64,000 bases of DNA, taken from assembly GCA_026075535.2 (NCBI GenBank), contig AP026539.1, positions 6,200,001 through 6,264,000 of the forward strand, in the 5' to 3' direction. Below, piece after piece: positions 1 to 11,090 of this stretch (position 1 is its first letter; every line of letters begins with the position of its first letter). The translations under genes were made by a program, and so were the position numbers. Source of the DNA: Tricholoma matsutake. Taxonomy: Eukaryota > Basidiomycota > Agaricomycetes > Agaricales > Tricholomataceae. Below the pieces are notes generated by a model. That model worked only from the letters and a program-made list of their open reading frames with translations. It had not been told where the DNA came from and made no database searches.

Positions 1-1298
1 TGGACATCGAGCTTGGTGAAGTATCAGGCTCCACGGAGCTGGTTTACGAGTTCGGAGATGAGGGGTAGTGGGTAGCGATTTTTGACCGTGATGTTGTTGA
101 GTCTTCTGTAGTCTTGAACCGGTCGAAGTGAGCCATCCTTCTTCTTGACAAAGAAAAAGGGAGAGGCCATGGGTGACTTCGATGGTCGAATACGTCCAGA
201 GGCCAGGTGCTCATTGATGAACTGGTCAAGCTGCCATTGTTCCTCCGGAGAGAGAGGATAGACCTTGCAGGATGAAGGGGTTGCACCGGGGGTGAGTTCG
301 ATCACGTGATCCCATGGCTTACGTGCAGGAAGAGAGTCGAATGACTCCTTGGAGAACACGTCTTCAAACTCATGGAGATGAGGGAGTAAGGAGTTAGTAG
401 AGGATTTAGCAGCGTTGTTTTTGTGGAAGGCCTCGGCGAGGTGTTGGGATATGTTCGATGTGGCACACACCTCATGCGATGAGCAAATCGCAGTGTAGAA
501 GATCCGATCACCCTCCTCCACTTCCTCTGGGTCCTCATCATCATCATCCGAGTCCGGCATTAGATCAGGAACCCCTTCCAATTCCACTTCAGGTATAGGC
601 AGGGGTCCAGCACGACACTTCTGAGTTCGTCGTATTGCCGCCTTCTGTCCACGACGTTCTTGCCTGGCTTCTGTGAAACACGTCCGACAGCGGGATGGAC
701 ATCGGCTCATGGTAACCTCCCCGGTGCGCCAGTCGACCTCTGGGTTATGGTCTCGAAGCCATGGATATCCCAAAATCGCCTTTTGCTTTCCTAATTGAGT
801 GACAGCAAAAAGGGCACGCTCACTATGATCTTTGTAACAGAGAACCAGGTCTGCAACCTCTCAGATGGCACCAGCTTCATTTGGGGATCCATCCACGTTA
901 TATACAGGTATCAGACATGAGAGTGAGCGAGTATTTAGACGATGTTGTTGTACCAGATGGGAATCGATGAAGAGACCAGTCGCACCAGAGTCCAGGAGCG
1001 CAGAGACACCGAGTATCTGTCCAGTGTCGGTCGTCTGCAGTTCGATGGCTAGGTTCAAGGAATGTGCAGAGGGAGTGGATGCCACAATATACTTGTGTGG
1101 TAGTTTACGCTCCCATGATTTAATTTTGGGACGTGGAGTAGAAGGAGAGATGGGGAGAGCAGGTACGTCTTTAGCCAACTTCGAAGGGTCAGAGAGGGGA
1201 GCAGTCACAGAAATGGATTCATTCTCCAGGGATTCAACTGACAAGACTTCAAAGTGGTTATGGACAGGCAGTGAGGGCGTACGATTCACTCGCTGCAA
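1..1298 (-). pseudogene. pol: Protease and start of reverse transcriptase, gypsy element I
   Basis: Polyprotein with an aspartic protease (motif LLDSGATGLF near 990, catalytic Asp intact) followed by the reverse transcriptase N-terminus (FFFVKKKDGSLRPVQDYRRL near 130). TGA stops at 861-863 and 24-26 are in frame with the conserved sequence on both sides (GAI*EVADLVL and LRGA*YFTKLD). Both positions are arginine in relatives. The catalytic YxDD box, RNase H and integrase would lie beyond the window edge. Confidence 0.8.
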
Positions 1299-2392
1299 AT
1301 AGGAAAATCCTGCTCCTCTACAACTTCCAGCTTAACCTCCTCTGCAACTTGATCCTTCGCTTCCTCAACATCTACAAGTGCCAACAAATCTTGCAGGAGT
1401 TCGTCTCGTCCCTCGGGGGTGAGCATGCAGATATCCTGACGATGGGGACACGCTCCAGCCCTGTGTCCAGGTTCCCCACAACGGTAGCAGAGATCCAACT
1501 TACGTGCACGGCTGCGGGCTGCATCAACATCCATTGGTACTGGGATATTGACGGCTGGTGTGGGAGTTTGATGAGCAGGAATGGGGTTAGGGCGGGGGAG
1601 GCTTCGATTGAAGGTGTAGGGTGTATGAGTGGTAGTTGGAGCATGGAATGCCGCATTTGTGAGTCGGTTCTCGTCACAGAGTGAAGCAGCTTCATACCAA
1701 GCAAGGATATCATCGTCCGCTGGGCGCCCTTCCAACATCTGTGCAATCTGGTCCTGAATTTCTCGGTTGAGCCCCCGTCGGAACTTCACCACTACTGGTA
1801 ACCCACTCCCATACCCTGCCATGTCCACCAAATCCTTGAACTCATCGATATAGTCGTCCACGGATCAACGTCCCTGGTGGTAAGCAGATGACTCAAGTCG
1901 TGTCACTGCTCGGTGGCGTTCATTGAGGGGGCAGAAGTGGCGTACGAACTCAGCTCGAAAGTCACCCCAAGTGGAGAAAGGTAGAGAACTGAGTTCTTTA
2001 GTTTGACGTAGAATACGGTCCACATAGAGATAGGCGCATTCAGATTTCATGTATGTGAAGGCCCAATAAATTTTTGCAGCCTCATCGACAAATTGATGCG
2101 ACTGGAGACTAGTGTATAACTCACAGGAATTAAGGAATGCACGTCCCTGCGCACGTGCACCATTAAATTCGGCGGGGGGGGACGGTTTGATCTGGGTACG
2201 TTCCTTAGTGGATGCGTTTGGCAAAACGTCGTTGTTGGGTGCGCTTGGAGTCGTGAAGGGGGAACTATTAGTTGTAGGGTTAGCCTGGAGGGTCCTAACG
2301 AAGTTTTCAATCGTAGATTTAAGCGAGTCAATTTGCGCGCGCATTCCGGAAACGTCGCTTTCAAGCGCGTCGAAGCGTTCTGATGCGTCCAT
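1286..2392 (-). pseudogene. gag: Gag of gypsy element I, one in-frame stop
   Basis: Capsid-nucleocapsid protein of the retrotransposon, which would assemble the virus-like particle. The start codon at 2392 opens a coiled N-terminus, followed by a retrotransposon gag core (about 2100-1700) and one CCHC zinc knuckle, CYRCGEPGHRAGAC, near 1480. A TGA at 1865-1867 splits the frame between '..HQGR' and 'SVDDYIDEF', where related proteins have arginine, so a CGA to TGA change is inferred. The downstream protease frame differs by one nucleotide, with overlap around 1286-1298. This could be frameshift expression or an indel. Confidence 0.8.
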
Positions 2393-2540
2393 GTCGCTAG
2401 GGAGCGCGTTTGGTGAAAATGGCAGCGCAATAAAGGCGAGAGTATCTGGAACGGTGTGTAGGGACTCTGTGGAGCTTTGGGAAGCGTCGTCCAGTCCGTA
2501 CCTGCCTATTTTGGGCAGCGCATTCGCGATTTTCGGGCCT

Positions 2541-2984
2541 TAGGGGAGAGTTTTCTACTATAAGGGCAACCTAAGCCTCTAGCAAAGGGAAATCCGAAGT
2601 TAAAATTATACTACATAATACAGGCATTGGGGGCGCACCTAGCAAAGGGAAATCCGAAGAGAAAACTCTAAGGATCCCCTTGCTGATGCCCAGTATATGT
2701 GAAGACGACAAAAATCAAATATAACCTAAAAATAGAAAAAGGCGGAGATAGGCGGATCAAGGCCGCCGAATGACATCATACCAAGGGGTATGTGTCGGAA
2801 GGGGTACTCCGCCTCTAAATATAAAAGTGTCAACATATACAAACATGATAGCAAGGGAAAATTAGTAATAAAATCTGGAAAAATCATAGAAAATGAAGAA
2901 TAGAAGGAAATGAGGTGGGGAAAAATATGGGACGAACATAAAAAATAGGAAAAACACACAGGGCACCCCCTTAGTCCCCTTACA
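2541..2984 (-). repeat. 5' LTR and leader of gypsy element I (inner end not resolved)
   Basis: AT-rich non-coding stretch between gag and the FAP1-like fragment. The right end, read on the minus strand, begins TGTAAGGGG, a normal LTR start. The inner boundary is unclear. A 19-bp direct repeat lies 60 bp apart at 2581-2599 and 2641-2659, and a short inverted repeat (gagagttttc / gaaaactctc-like) lies near 2546 and 2660. No primer binding site starting with TGG could be fixed. Confidence 0.5.
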
Positions 2985-3272
2985 GGAGCTACCACAAGGG
3001 CCGTAAGGTGTTATGAATTTCATCCACCCAATGGTGATAACTCTAATGAAATTGCAGATATAAATTGCGGAGATACTTTGCGAGAAGCCTTGTACGGTGC
3101 TTCGTGCGTGTGGTTGCCATCAATGTCAACGACCCTGCTGCCCCCTTGCGTCGCTTGCACTGACAACTGGGAAGAAAGGAAAGAAGCATGTAGATGGGCT
3201 GGAGCTGGGGGAAAGAGCGAGGTGGCCTTCATGAGTGTGATCTTATTTGTGGGAAGATCCTTTCGTGTGGTA
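2985..3272 (+). pseudogene. Inverted partial duplicate of FAP1 exon 3
   Basis: This 288-bp stretch is homologous to the reverse complement of 12709-12994, which is in exon 3 of the FAP1 gene on the opposite strand 9.4 kb away. It carries a 13-bp insertion (a duplicated aaattgc-type segment near 3056), a small deletion near 3208, and about ten substitutions. Five or more positions that are CpG in the gene are TpG or CpA here. It has no start, no splice sites and no flanking FAP1 sequence, so it cannot be functional. Gypsy element I abuts its left end exactly. Similarity stops at 3272. Confidence 0.93.
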
Positions 3273-3321
3273 CCTTCAGAGTAGGTGGTCGCAAACGTCG
3301 CCGACGAGGAGATTAAGGAGA

Positions 3322-3652
3322 TGTTGAGATCTACACCGTGATTGGGCATTGACCAATGCGTGTGATATTAGTGCATCCCTTTGATGCACTTGGACAAATG
3401 TCTCGTAGATACCTTTATTCCAATTACCCTTTGTCTGGCTGGTCTTATATATATACAGTAGATAGTTGGATGACCACCTCAGTCACTTATACAACGACTG
3501 AGGTGAGCATCAACCCTTGTACATATCCATACAGATTACTTACTGTACCTATAGTGTATTCTCATCTACTCTAGGTATAGTACACATTGAATATAGTCAC
3601 TTATACAACGACTGAGTGTATTCTCATCTACTCTAGGAATCGATTCTCTACA
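3322..3652 (+). repeat. 5' LTR of the copia element
   Basis: 331 bp with TG...CA ends. It contains a TATA-like run (tatatatatacag, near 3449) that probably serves as the promoter. Two internal direct repeats are present: cacttatacaacgactgag and a 22-bp stretch containing attctcatctactctagg. Confidence 0.96.
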
Positions 3653-3663
3653 GGTTATGGGCC
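3653..3663 (+). other. Primer binding site, half-tRNA(iMet) type
   Basis: The bases immediately after the LTR read GGTTATGGGCC. This matches the anticodon stem-loop of initiator methionine tRNA rather than its 3' end. Drosophila copia is known to prime from such an internally cleaved half tRNA. The match is read directly; use of a half tRNA here is inferred by analogy. Confidence 0.65.
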
Positions 3664-3864
3664 ATTTGCATCGTTAAATCGATGGTAGAGACTTCCTAGC
3701 CACTCGACGTTTCTTTTCTGATGTCATCTTTGACTGATCAGATCAATCACTTTTTGCTCCGGATCATGGACCCAGTGTCCCCATATTCCGTCACATAGAT
3801 CTCCTTTGTTGCACAACGCATCCCTCCACACCGCCTTTCTGCTATATCCAAGCCTTATTCTATC

Positions 3865-6800
3865 ATGGCTGCTGATTCTGAACCAACCTCTGTTTCCATT
3901 TCTGCTATCAAACTCTCGGTACAATATTCTGGGGAGAAACTCGATAAACTCAAGTCCAACTACAAAGAATGGTGTGAAGATGTCACCATCACTCTCTCCC
4001 TCAACAGCTTGTATGAGTATGTCACTGGGGATGTCAGTGCACCACCCCTCACCGAACCTCGTGCCCATTCCAATTGGAAAGCTAATTCGCATCTGGCATA
4101 CGTGTTCCTAGCATCTAGCGTCTCCCCTTCTGAATGCCCTTTCATGGATATGACAAAGGGCCCCAACATCAACTGGACGACGCTCAAGGACTGCCACCAG
4201 AAAGAAGGCCCAGTCCGTCAGGTTCAATTACTTCAGCAAGCCCTTTCCATACAGTGCTCGAAGGAAATTCCACTCCCAGAGTCAGCGAGAAGATTTGTAC
4301 CCTGATTGAGCATGCATTCGCCATGGGGGACATCAAAGCTGATCTTCTCTGCTGCATCGCACTTCTTAATTCCCTCAGCAAACATTTTCCCCATGCACAT
4401 TCCATCATTTCCCGTGACATCGCCACCTCGACTGAATCTACACCTTATACTTCCAAAGATATTCATCGTTTCTTGGAAAACAAACAATCTCTAATCGAGA
4501 ACGACCAGCGTGGCGAATCCCGATCAACCATTGCCCTTACCGCTCACACAAAGCCAGCAAAATCGCCTAACACTCCCATCTGCAGAAATTCCATCTGTAA
4601 GAAACCCAGCCACACCACCAAATTTTGTATCAAGCCGGGCAGGGGGACAGCAGGGAAGACCATCGACGAGTCCAAGGCTGCCCAGAAACTCATGCTTGAG
4701 AAGAAGAGGCAGGGTACTGACTCCTCTAAGGTTCCGGTGACCATGAAGGACATCAATGGACGTGCCTTCACTGTCATGATTGACTCTACCCAAATGCTGT
4801 CACCATCTCCCCCGGAATTCGCTGGCCTCGCCTCTGACCCCCTCCCCATGGCTACAATTGACGAAGTTGAGTATGAAGGTTGGTTGGTAGTTGAGGAGGA
4901 GCCTGTCACTTCCGTTGACTGGAACGAATATCACACGACAGCCGCAGAGGGTGCGTTCACCATTGAACCACTAAGCCAATTGAACCATAGTCAATTATCT
5001 CTCACAGATTTTCCCTTCATCGTCAATACAGGTGCCACAGTTCACATATCACCCGACCATTCTGACTTTCTCTCCCTCCATCCCACTCAACCTCGTCCAG
5101 TGAAAGGGATTGGGGGATCTTCCATTGTCGCCATCGGTGTCGGTGATATCAAATTGCGGGTGGCGCGCAGTGCATCAATCACCTTATGTAATGCCCTTTA
5201 CATCCCGAACGCAGCTGTTCACCTCATTTCCATTGGTTCTCTCACTGAAGACTCAAATGCTATAGCTCACTTTGATTCCACTTCCTGTTGGATAACTGAT
5301 AAATCCACCAATGCCTTGATTGCTTGTGGCCCTCGACTTTCCACTAAAAAACTCTACGCGCTCAACTTACACTCTGCCTCTGCTGACCACGCTTTCACTG
5401 TCCATGGCTCCCCAAACCTCGAAACCTGGCACCGCCACCTCAGTCATGCCAACTACCAGTCCCTATGGGACATGGCCAAGAAGGGTACACTGATGGGTGT
5501 GTCAATCACCTCTGTTCCGAGACCGCCAAAATGTGACGCATGTATCCTTGGCAAGCAGACAAAGACTCCTGTTCCCAAGAAGCACAAAGAGGGGGAGGGT
5601 CATAGAGCAACACGGAAACTAGAGAAAGTATGGGTTGATTTGTCAGGCCTGCATGCTGTCAAATCCCATACTGGGAACGAGTACGTTATGGACATAGTGG
5701 ATGATTGTACTTCATTCCCTTGGTCTATACCACTTAAGAATAAAGATGACACATTTCCTGAACTCAAAGCCTGGGAGCTGGCACGGGAATCTGAAACCGG
5801 TCTGAAGGTTGAAATTTATATCATGGACAACGGTGAATTGAAGTCCAATGAAATGGAGGCTTGGCTCAAATCTCAGGGATCGACCCAATGTTTCACAGCA
5901 CCACACACTTCTGCCCATATTGGGCATGTCGAATGTATGCATCGGACACTTATGGCAAAAGCATGTACTATGCGACTTTATGCTGGCTTGCCAACATATT
6001 TGTGGGATGAATTTTACTTGACAGCTGTTCATGTACATGCCAGAACTACTACGCGCTCACTGAAGGGGACTACACCTTGGGAACTTTGGCATGAACATGA
6101 GCTTGACTACTCATACATGCGCGAAATCGGTTGCTGCGCATTTGTTCTAATTCCTAACAAACACAATCCCAAAATCTTTGAACAGGCAATTGAGTGCATC
6201 CTTATTGGATACAAGCCTAAATCAAAAGCCTCCCGATGTTACAATTGTACTACCCACAAAGTGCACAGCTCCTATCATGTCCACTTCATTGAGAGTCATG
6301 AAGGACACACTCCACCAGCCCTGAATATCCAACCAGATACCAGTGATTCCGCTGCTCCGGTGCCTATCCCCTCATATGATGATGATGAGGAGGGCGCCAT
6401 TGAACCTACTATTACCCCTACACCTTCTGATCTGGACATTACCACACCACCAGCACCTAGACCACTGCGTCGTTCATCCCAGGTACCTTTACCAACTGAA
6501 CAAAACCCAGCTGGTGGACCTTCAACTACACATACCAAGGCGGCAGTTCAAGACTCCAAAGAGAGCGCAGCCCATGTCAAAGAAATGCGCCGTGAACATT
6601 GGGCCACCAAACACACTGGATCCCAAGACAATCATCCAGAAACTTCAGCTGCTGGCAATGATGTCATTGATGATCTTAGACTCGCATTCGAGAACCTTGA
6701 TCTTGGCGATCAGGCACATGAACTCCTAGCCATGATCTCTGAGATGACTGATTTTGATCCGGAGTCACTTCAATTCGAAGACGAGCCTAAGACTTGGGAT

Positions 6801-8357
6801 GAGGCAAAAAACTCTGTGGACACAGCACGCTGGGAGGCGGGTTATAAGGATGAGTTGAAATCCCTGAAGGATATGGGGGTCTACCAACTCATTCCCCGGT
6901 CCGAAGTCCCACAAGGACAGCATATCCAAAAAGGGAAACCGGTGTTCCACATCAAATGGGACGAAATGGGACAAGCAGTCAGATGGAAAGTGTGCCTTGT
7001 CTTTAAAGGTTTTGAGCAGATCTATGGTAAGGATTACACCAAAACAACCTCACCTACTGCACACATGAAATCATGGAGAATTCTTCTCCACATCGCGGCC
7101 TCCTTGGGGTGGGACACCCAACAGATCGATGTGAAGATGGCATTCCTCTATGGCCTTTTACCTGACGACGAAGTCCAATACATGCAACAACCCACTGGTT
7201 TTTAGGAACCCGGAAAGGAGGACTGGGTGTGGAAACTGCAGCGCGGCTTATATGGCATGAAGCAGAGCAGCCGCATCTGGAACCAGACACTTAACGCTCA
7301 AATGATTGAATGGGGATTCACCTGTCTTTCTTGCGAGTCCTGCATTTACTTCTGCAAAACCGACTCAGGAATTGTGATCGCTGCCATTCACATTGATGAT
7401 TACTTGGCGATTGCGGACTCTAAGACCGAGAACGAGCATTTCAAGGATCAAATGCGCAAGGTGTGGACCATTTCAGATTTGGGCACTGCTCACTTTATTA
7501 TGGGTATTGTAGTGACTTGGGACAGGGCAACTCGCACTGTCGCACTCTCACAGACTGCTCTCATTGACAAAATCATCGAGCAATTTGGTCAGAAAGATGC
7601 CCACCCGACGTCTGCCCCCCTTGAGCCCAGATCTAAGCTTCAACATGTTAATCATGATTCCATTTCCCCTGACGAACAACTGCAGCTCAATAAATTACCA
7701 TACCAATCCCTCGTTGGTTGTCTGCTCTACTTGGCAATTTCTACCCATCCCAATATTTCACATGCAGTCCAACAGCTATCTCAATACCTTGACTCATACT
7801 CCTTCAATCACTGGAAGGCAGCTCTTCAACTTGTCCATTACCTTAAGGGGACTCAGGACCTCAAATTACACCTCGGGGGTAACCTCCCCATCACCCTTCA
7901 TGCATTCAGTGATTCCGATTGGGCTAATTGCCTCGACACCCGCCGGAGCATCGGCGGTTATGTTTGCTCTCTTGGCTCCGAGGCTATTTCCTGGGCTGCC
8001 CGGAAACAAAAAGTCGTCGCCACATCCTCTTGTGAAGCTGAATATATTGCAGCTTTCGAAGCTGCCAAGGAGTGTATTTGGTTGCGCACTCTACTCGATG
8101 CTATTGGCTACCAACAAACCTCTCCCACCACAATCTCCTGTGACAATACTGCAACCAAGACCCTATCCAAAGACCCCCTTCTTCATTCCCATGTTAAGCA
8201 TATTGACATAAAATATCACTTTCTTTGTGAACGTGTACAATCTGCTGACTTGCGTCTCACCTATGTTAACACTAAACAAAATGTCGCCGACATGTTCACG
8301 AAAGCCCTGGATGTCAAACAATTCACCTACCTTTGGGGTTTCCTGGGTCTGAGATGA
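3865..8357 (+). pseudogene. gag-pol: Copia Gag-Pol polyprotein, frameshifted and with a nonsense codon
   Basis: Encodes all the proteins of the copia element. Gag starts at 3865. A one-base loss near 4295 (probably in an A run of 'gagaagatt') moves the frame, and the rest reads from about 4263 to 8357. A short CCHC-like knuckle (C-x4-C-x4-H-x4-C) lies near 4585. Protease reads VNTGATVHIS at 5022, so its catalytic Asp is Asn. The integrase zinc motif (H..H..CDAC) is near 5430-5545, and the core is near 5630-6000 with MDNGELKSNEM and HVECMHRTLM. Reverse transcriptase follows from about 6790 (QQIDVKMAFLYG; HIDDYLAIADS near 7390), then RNase H (SDSDWANCLDTRRS; SSCEAEY). A TAG at 7203-7205 cuts reverse transcriptase between GF and EPGKEDWVWKL. 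Several conserved arginines are Cys or His, in line with CpG decay. Confidence 0.93.
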
Positions 8358-8397
8358 CTGATTCCATGCGAGGAGGAGTAATCATGGTGAGGAGGAG

Positions 8398-8728
8398 TGT
8401 TGAGATCTACACCATGATCGGGCATTGACCAACGCATGTGATATTAGCGCATCCCTTTGATGTGCTTGGACAAACGTCTCGTAGATACCTTTATTCCAAT
8501 TACCCTTTGTCTGGCTGGTCTTATATATATACAGTAGATAGTTGGACGACCACCTCAGTCACTTATACAACGACTGAGGTGAGCATCAACCCTCGTACAT
8601 TTCCATACAGATTACTTACTGTACCTATAGTGTATTCTCATCTACTCTAGGTATAGTACACGTTGAATATAGTCACTTATACAACGACTGAGTGTATTCT
8701 CATCTACTCTAGGAATCGATTCTCTACA
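8398..8728 (+). repeat. 3' LTR of the copia element
   Basis: 331 bp, same ends as the 5' LTR. It is preceded by a purine tract (gtgaggaggag, 8387-8397) that would prime plus-strand synthesis. The target duplication GGAGA follows at 8729. Confidence 0.96.
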
Positions 8729-8733
8729 GGAGA

Positions 8734-9171
8734 ATGGTGAGTGATCGGGCTGTCGGGACGTTATTAGATTATGTAATTATTTCCTTATTTGGACATAGAG
8801 ACCCTTGGACGAATAAACCAAGGTCATATACTTGAAATTTTTCTTGCCCACCCCTTGGTTGATGACGCAACGAACAAACCCAAAAAAGAGGGGCTGGCGA
8901 AAAGGATAGGACGGAAAAATAACCCATGCCTGCCTAGATCACAACGCTACGGCGGCATGACTCAAGGAGCATCATGATCGGTTTGCACATGTTGAAAAAA
9001 TGCATGAAACATTAATTGTCGGGTGGCAAGCAAGGTAATCATCGATATGAACGTCGAGGCCAAAAATGTTCAATCCCGTTTGTTCCTACATTCGACAATG
9101 TTCTCTTTCAGCAATGCTTGTAGTGATGTTCAAAAACTTTGAACCAGCACGAATAAGCGACAAGAGAACTG
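8734..9171. other. Intergenic, nothing recognised
   Basis: A 438-bp stretch right of the copia insertion. It has a short open frame at 8789-8977 without recognisable similarity. No RNA gene or repeat boundary was seen. It may hold the 5' region of the putative gene starting at 9172. Confidence 0.4.
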
Positions 9172-10617
9172 ATGCTACCACAGCGAGGGGCTTCAAGTGA
9201 TCGTCAGGAGACCCAGCCCCCCGTACAGGCGAACCATCTTCAGGTCAATGCTCCTGCCCAGGAAGTACGGCTTTTTAACCCCGTTATAACTCCTCGCCCG
9301 CTTCCCCCTATTCCCCTTCTACCGCCGGAAGTGGATGGTAACTCGGTGGATCATTCCATTCACAACCCTCAACTATGCGCTTACTCCGCCCCTTTTCCAC
9401 CCACATTTCGACCATCATTAACCTATTCCGCTGCCGATCTTAATGTATACTCAGACGTGACTGATTTGGCTCGGAGGGATTTACGCGGTCAGAAGAAGCA
9501 AATCCAAGCACAGAATACATGCGAAGAGGCGGGGAAACGGCTCTCTGAGAGAGCCCCAGTCGTTACATCTCATATTCATATGCCCCGGCCTCTTCCTTGT
9601 CCTCCCAAGGCGGCCATCGCCATCAACCGTAGTTTTGAGGAACACCTCAACGACACAGCATCACGTCATGGTGGGGCATCCTATGTTTTATCTCCGAAAT
9701 GTCCTGCGACGCCTACTCCTTTGTCTCCGCTAAATCCCTTCGATGTTCGTCTCCGGATGGATCAACAGATTCCGTGGTGCACGACAATAGCTGATAGCAG
9801 AAGGAATGTTTTTACCAGTACCAGTATGTCTGCCTTCGATATACGCTGCCGCACCTTACCATTGTTACAGCCAACCCTGGTTCTACAGAGAGGACATCTG
9901 CTCCTACCGACTCGGTCGCCTTCACCCACCCACGTGAAGCCACAACATCCTCTAGAACATCGAGTCTTAACGGATGTAGTATGCCTGGATTGTTTAATAA
10001 CGGCCAGAACACAACAATTAATGGAGGAATATTTTATCATATTCAAGGTAACGTATCTAACACCGGAGAATCTGGTTTGTCCATCTTGATCGATTCTTAA
10101 AGCCTTACATTCATATCCAATGAGTAGCACGTGAAAGCACTCCGGGCAGCAATTTACGGGCGGTGTCTGCTCAGGAGCGGCAGTCTCTTTCTCCGCTTCC
10201 TCCCGCCCTGGTAGAAACAGTAGAGCTTCTCATCAGGACCATCATCCAACAGCTTGATGCCCCAAGATCCTGCGACTCAACCAACAGTGCTACCTCCCAT
10301 GGTGATCACAAATATGACAGACGCTGATAACCTACCGTCTCCTACAGGTGATTTATTTGTATCCCGATTTAACCTCTCGACGTAAGCTCTCTCGTCCCAG
10401 ACATTTCCGCTCAGCATCTTCCAGTACTTATCGAGAAAGACCATCACAGGGGACTAGTCTGGATTCGTCGACAGAACAGCCCCAAAGTTTAGTTATTCCC
10501 TTCGATTATTCGGTTTCTCCAAGCATGTATATACATATGTATGGTCAGATGTTGCCGATGATGATATTTATATATACTGGTCTCGTTGTGTGGTCTTTGT
10601 CCTCGTTAACAGCTTGA
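9172..10617 (+). CDS. Hypothetical protein, possible tail-anchored membrane protein (gene model uncertain)
   Basis: An open frame of 305 codons starts at ATG 9172 and is rich in proline, serine and threonine. A phase-consistent model joins exons 9172-10047, 10175-10301, 10348-10381 and 10425-10617, giving 409 aa. The third intron end at 10347 has a good branch point (gctgataac) and a cctacag acceptor. In this model the C-terminus is a hydrophobic run of about 20 residues (MIFIYTGLVVWSLSSL) that could anchor it in a membrane. Other acceptors for intron 1 (for example at 10127) give a shorter protein. I recognise no domain. Unlike the neighbouring elements it shows no internal stop in the first 876 nt, so it may be a real host gene, but a chance open frame is possible. 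Confidence 0.42.
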
Positions 10618-11090
10618 CTAACCCACATGTTGATGATGGTGACCTGGACGTTATTTTATAAATACCACACAAGACTTGACTCCGGTCCGTCTACGTACAT
10701 ATTGAGTGTTGAGTGTCGACATTGGCATGTACGTTGCGCCATCATATGAAGAATTTACCATACAATTGCACCTCCCGGCTACGAACCCGATTGCCTGGTG
10801 CTGTAATAGATCGAGCTTCTGAGACGAGGGATGAGGGGGGGGGCGGGGTTATAGCGAAAGAGCAGCGAAAAATATTGAGGCAGTTTGGGCAGTTAGGAAC
10901 ATGGCAATGCGATGGCGTTTGCACCTGATAATAAGTAGCTACTACCGGTGCAACCAAAGGTCTACGTAGTAAAGGAGTAGTTACTCAGAACCCGTATTCC
11001 TATGTCAAATTATTTACGGTCAATCCAACATGAGATATGATTGTGCAGGGGCTTAAGAGCAGCTAGGTGTTTCCACAGCAAGCCGTTGAT
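10618..11090. other. Intergenic between the hypothetical gene and FAP1 3' end
   Basis: Only short, low-quality open frames. The two flanking genes would converge here, so it should contain both 3' untranslated regions. No repeat or RNA gene recognised. Confidence 0.4.

Larger units (their letters stand above)
1..2984 (-). mobile_element. Ty3/gypsy element I, 5' part, cut by window edge
   Basis: Minus-strand LTR retrotransposon whose 5' LTR faces right and whose reverse transcriptase runs off the left end. The order from right to left is LTR, gag with a zinc knuckle, protease with DSGA, then the start of reverse transcriptase. The outer LTR end is placed at 2984 because the minus strand there starts TGTAAGGGG and the adjacent base 2985 begins sequence homologous to FAP1. 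Three in-frame TGA stops break the reading frame. The partner LTR and the target duplication lie outside the window. Confidence 0.85.
3322..8728 (+). mobile_element. Ty1/copia retrotransposon, full length, inactive
   Basis: Complete element with two 331-bp LTRs (3322-3652 and 8398-8728), both TGTTGAG...CTCTACA, flanked by the 5-bp target duplication GGAGA (3317-3321 and 8729-8733). The internal region holds one gag-pol frame in copia order: gag, protease, integrase, reverse transcriptase, RNase H. It is disabled by a one-base deletion near 4295, a stop at 7203-7205 and a mutated protease active site. The LTRs differ at 12 sites, 11 of them transitions at CpG. Confidence 0.97.

Noticed and set aside
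3078..3284. Small plus-strand gene
   Set aside because: The 68-codon frame lies within the FAP1 exon fragment and in a different frame from the FAP1 protein.
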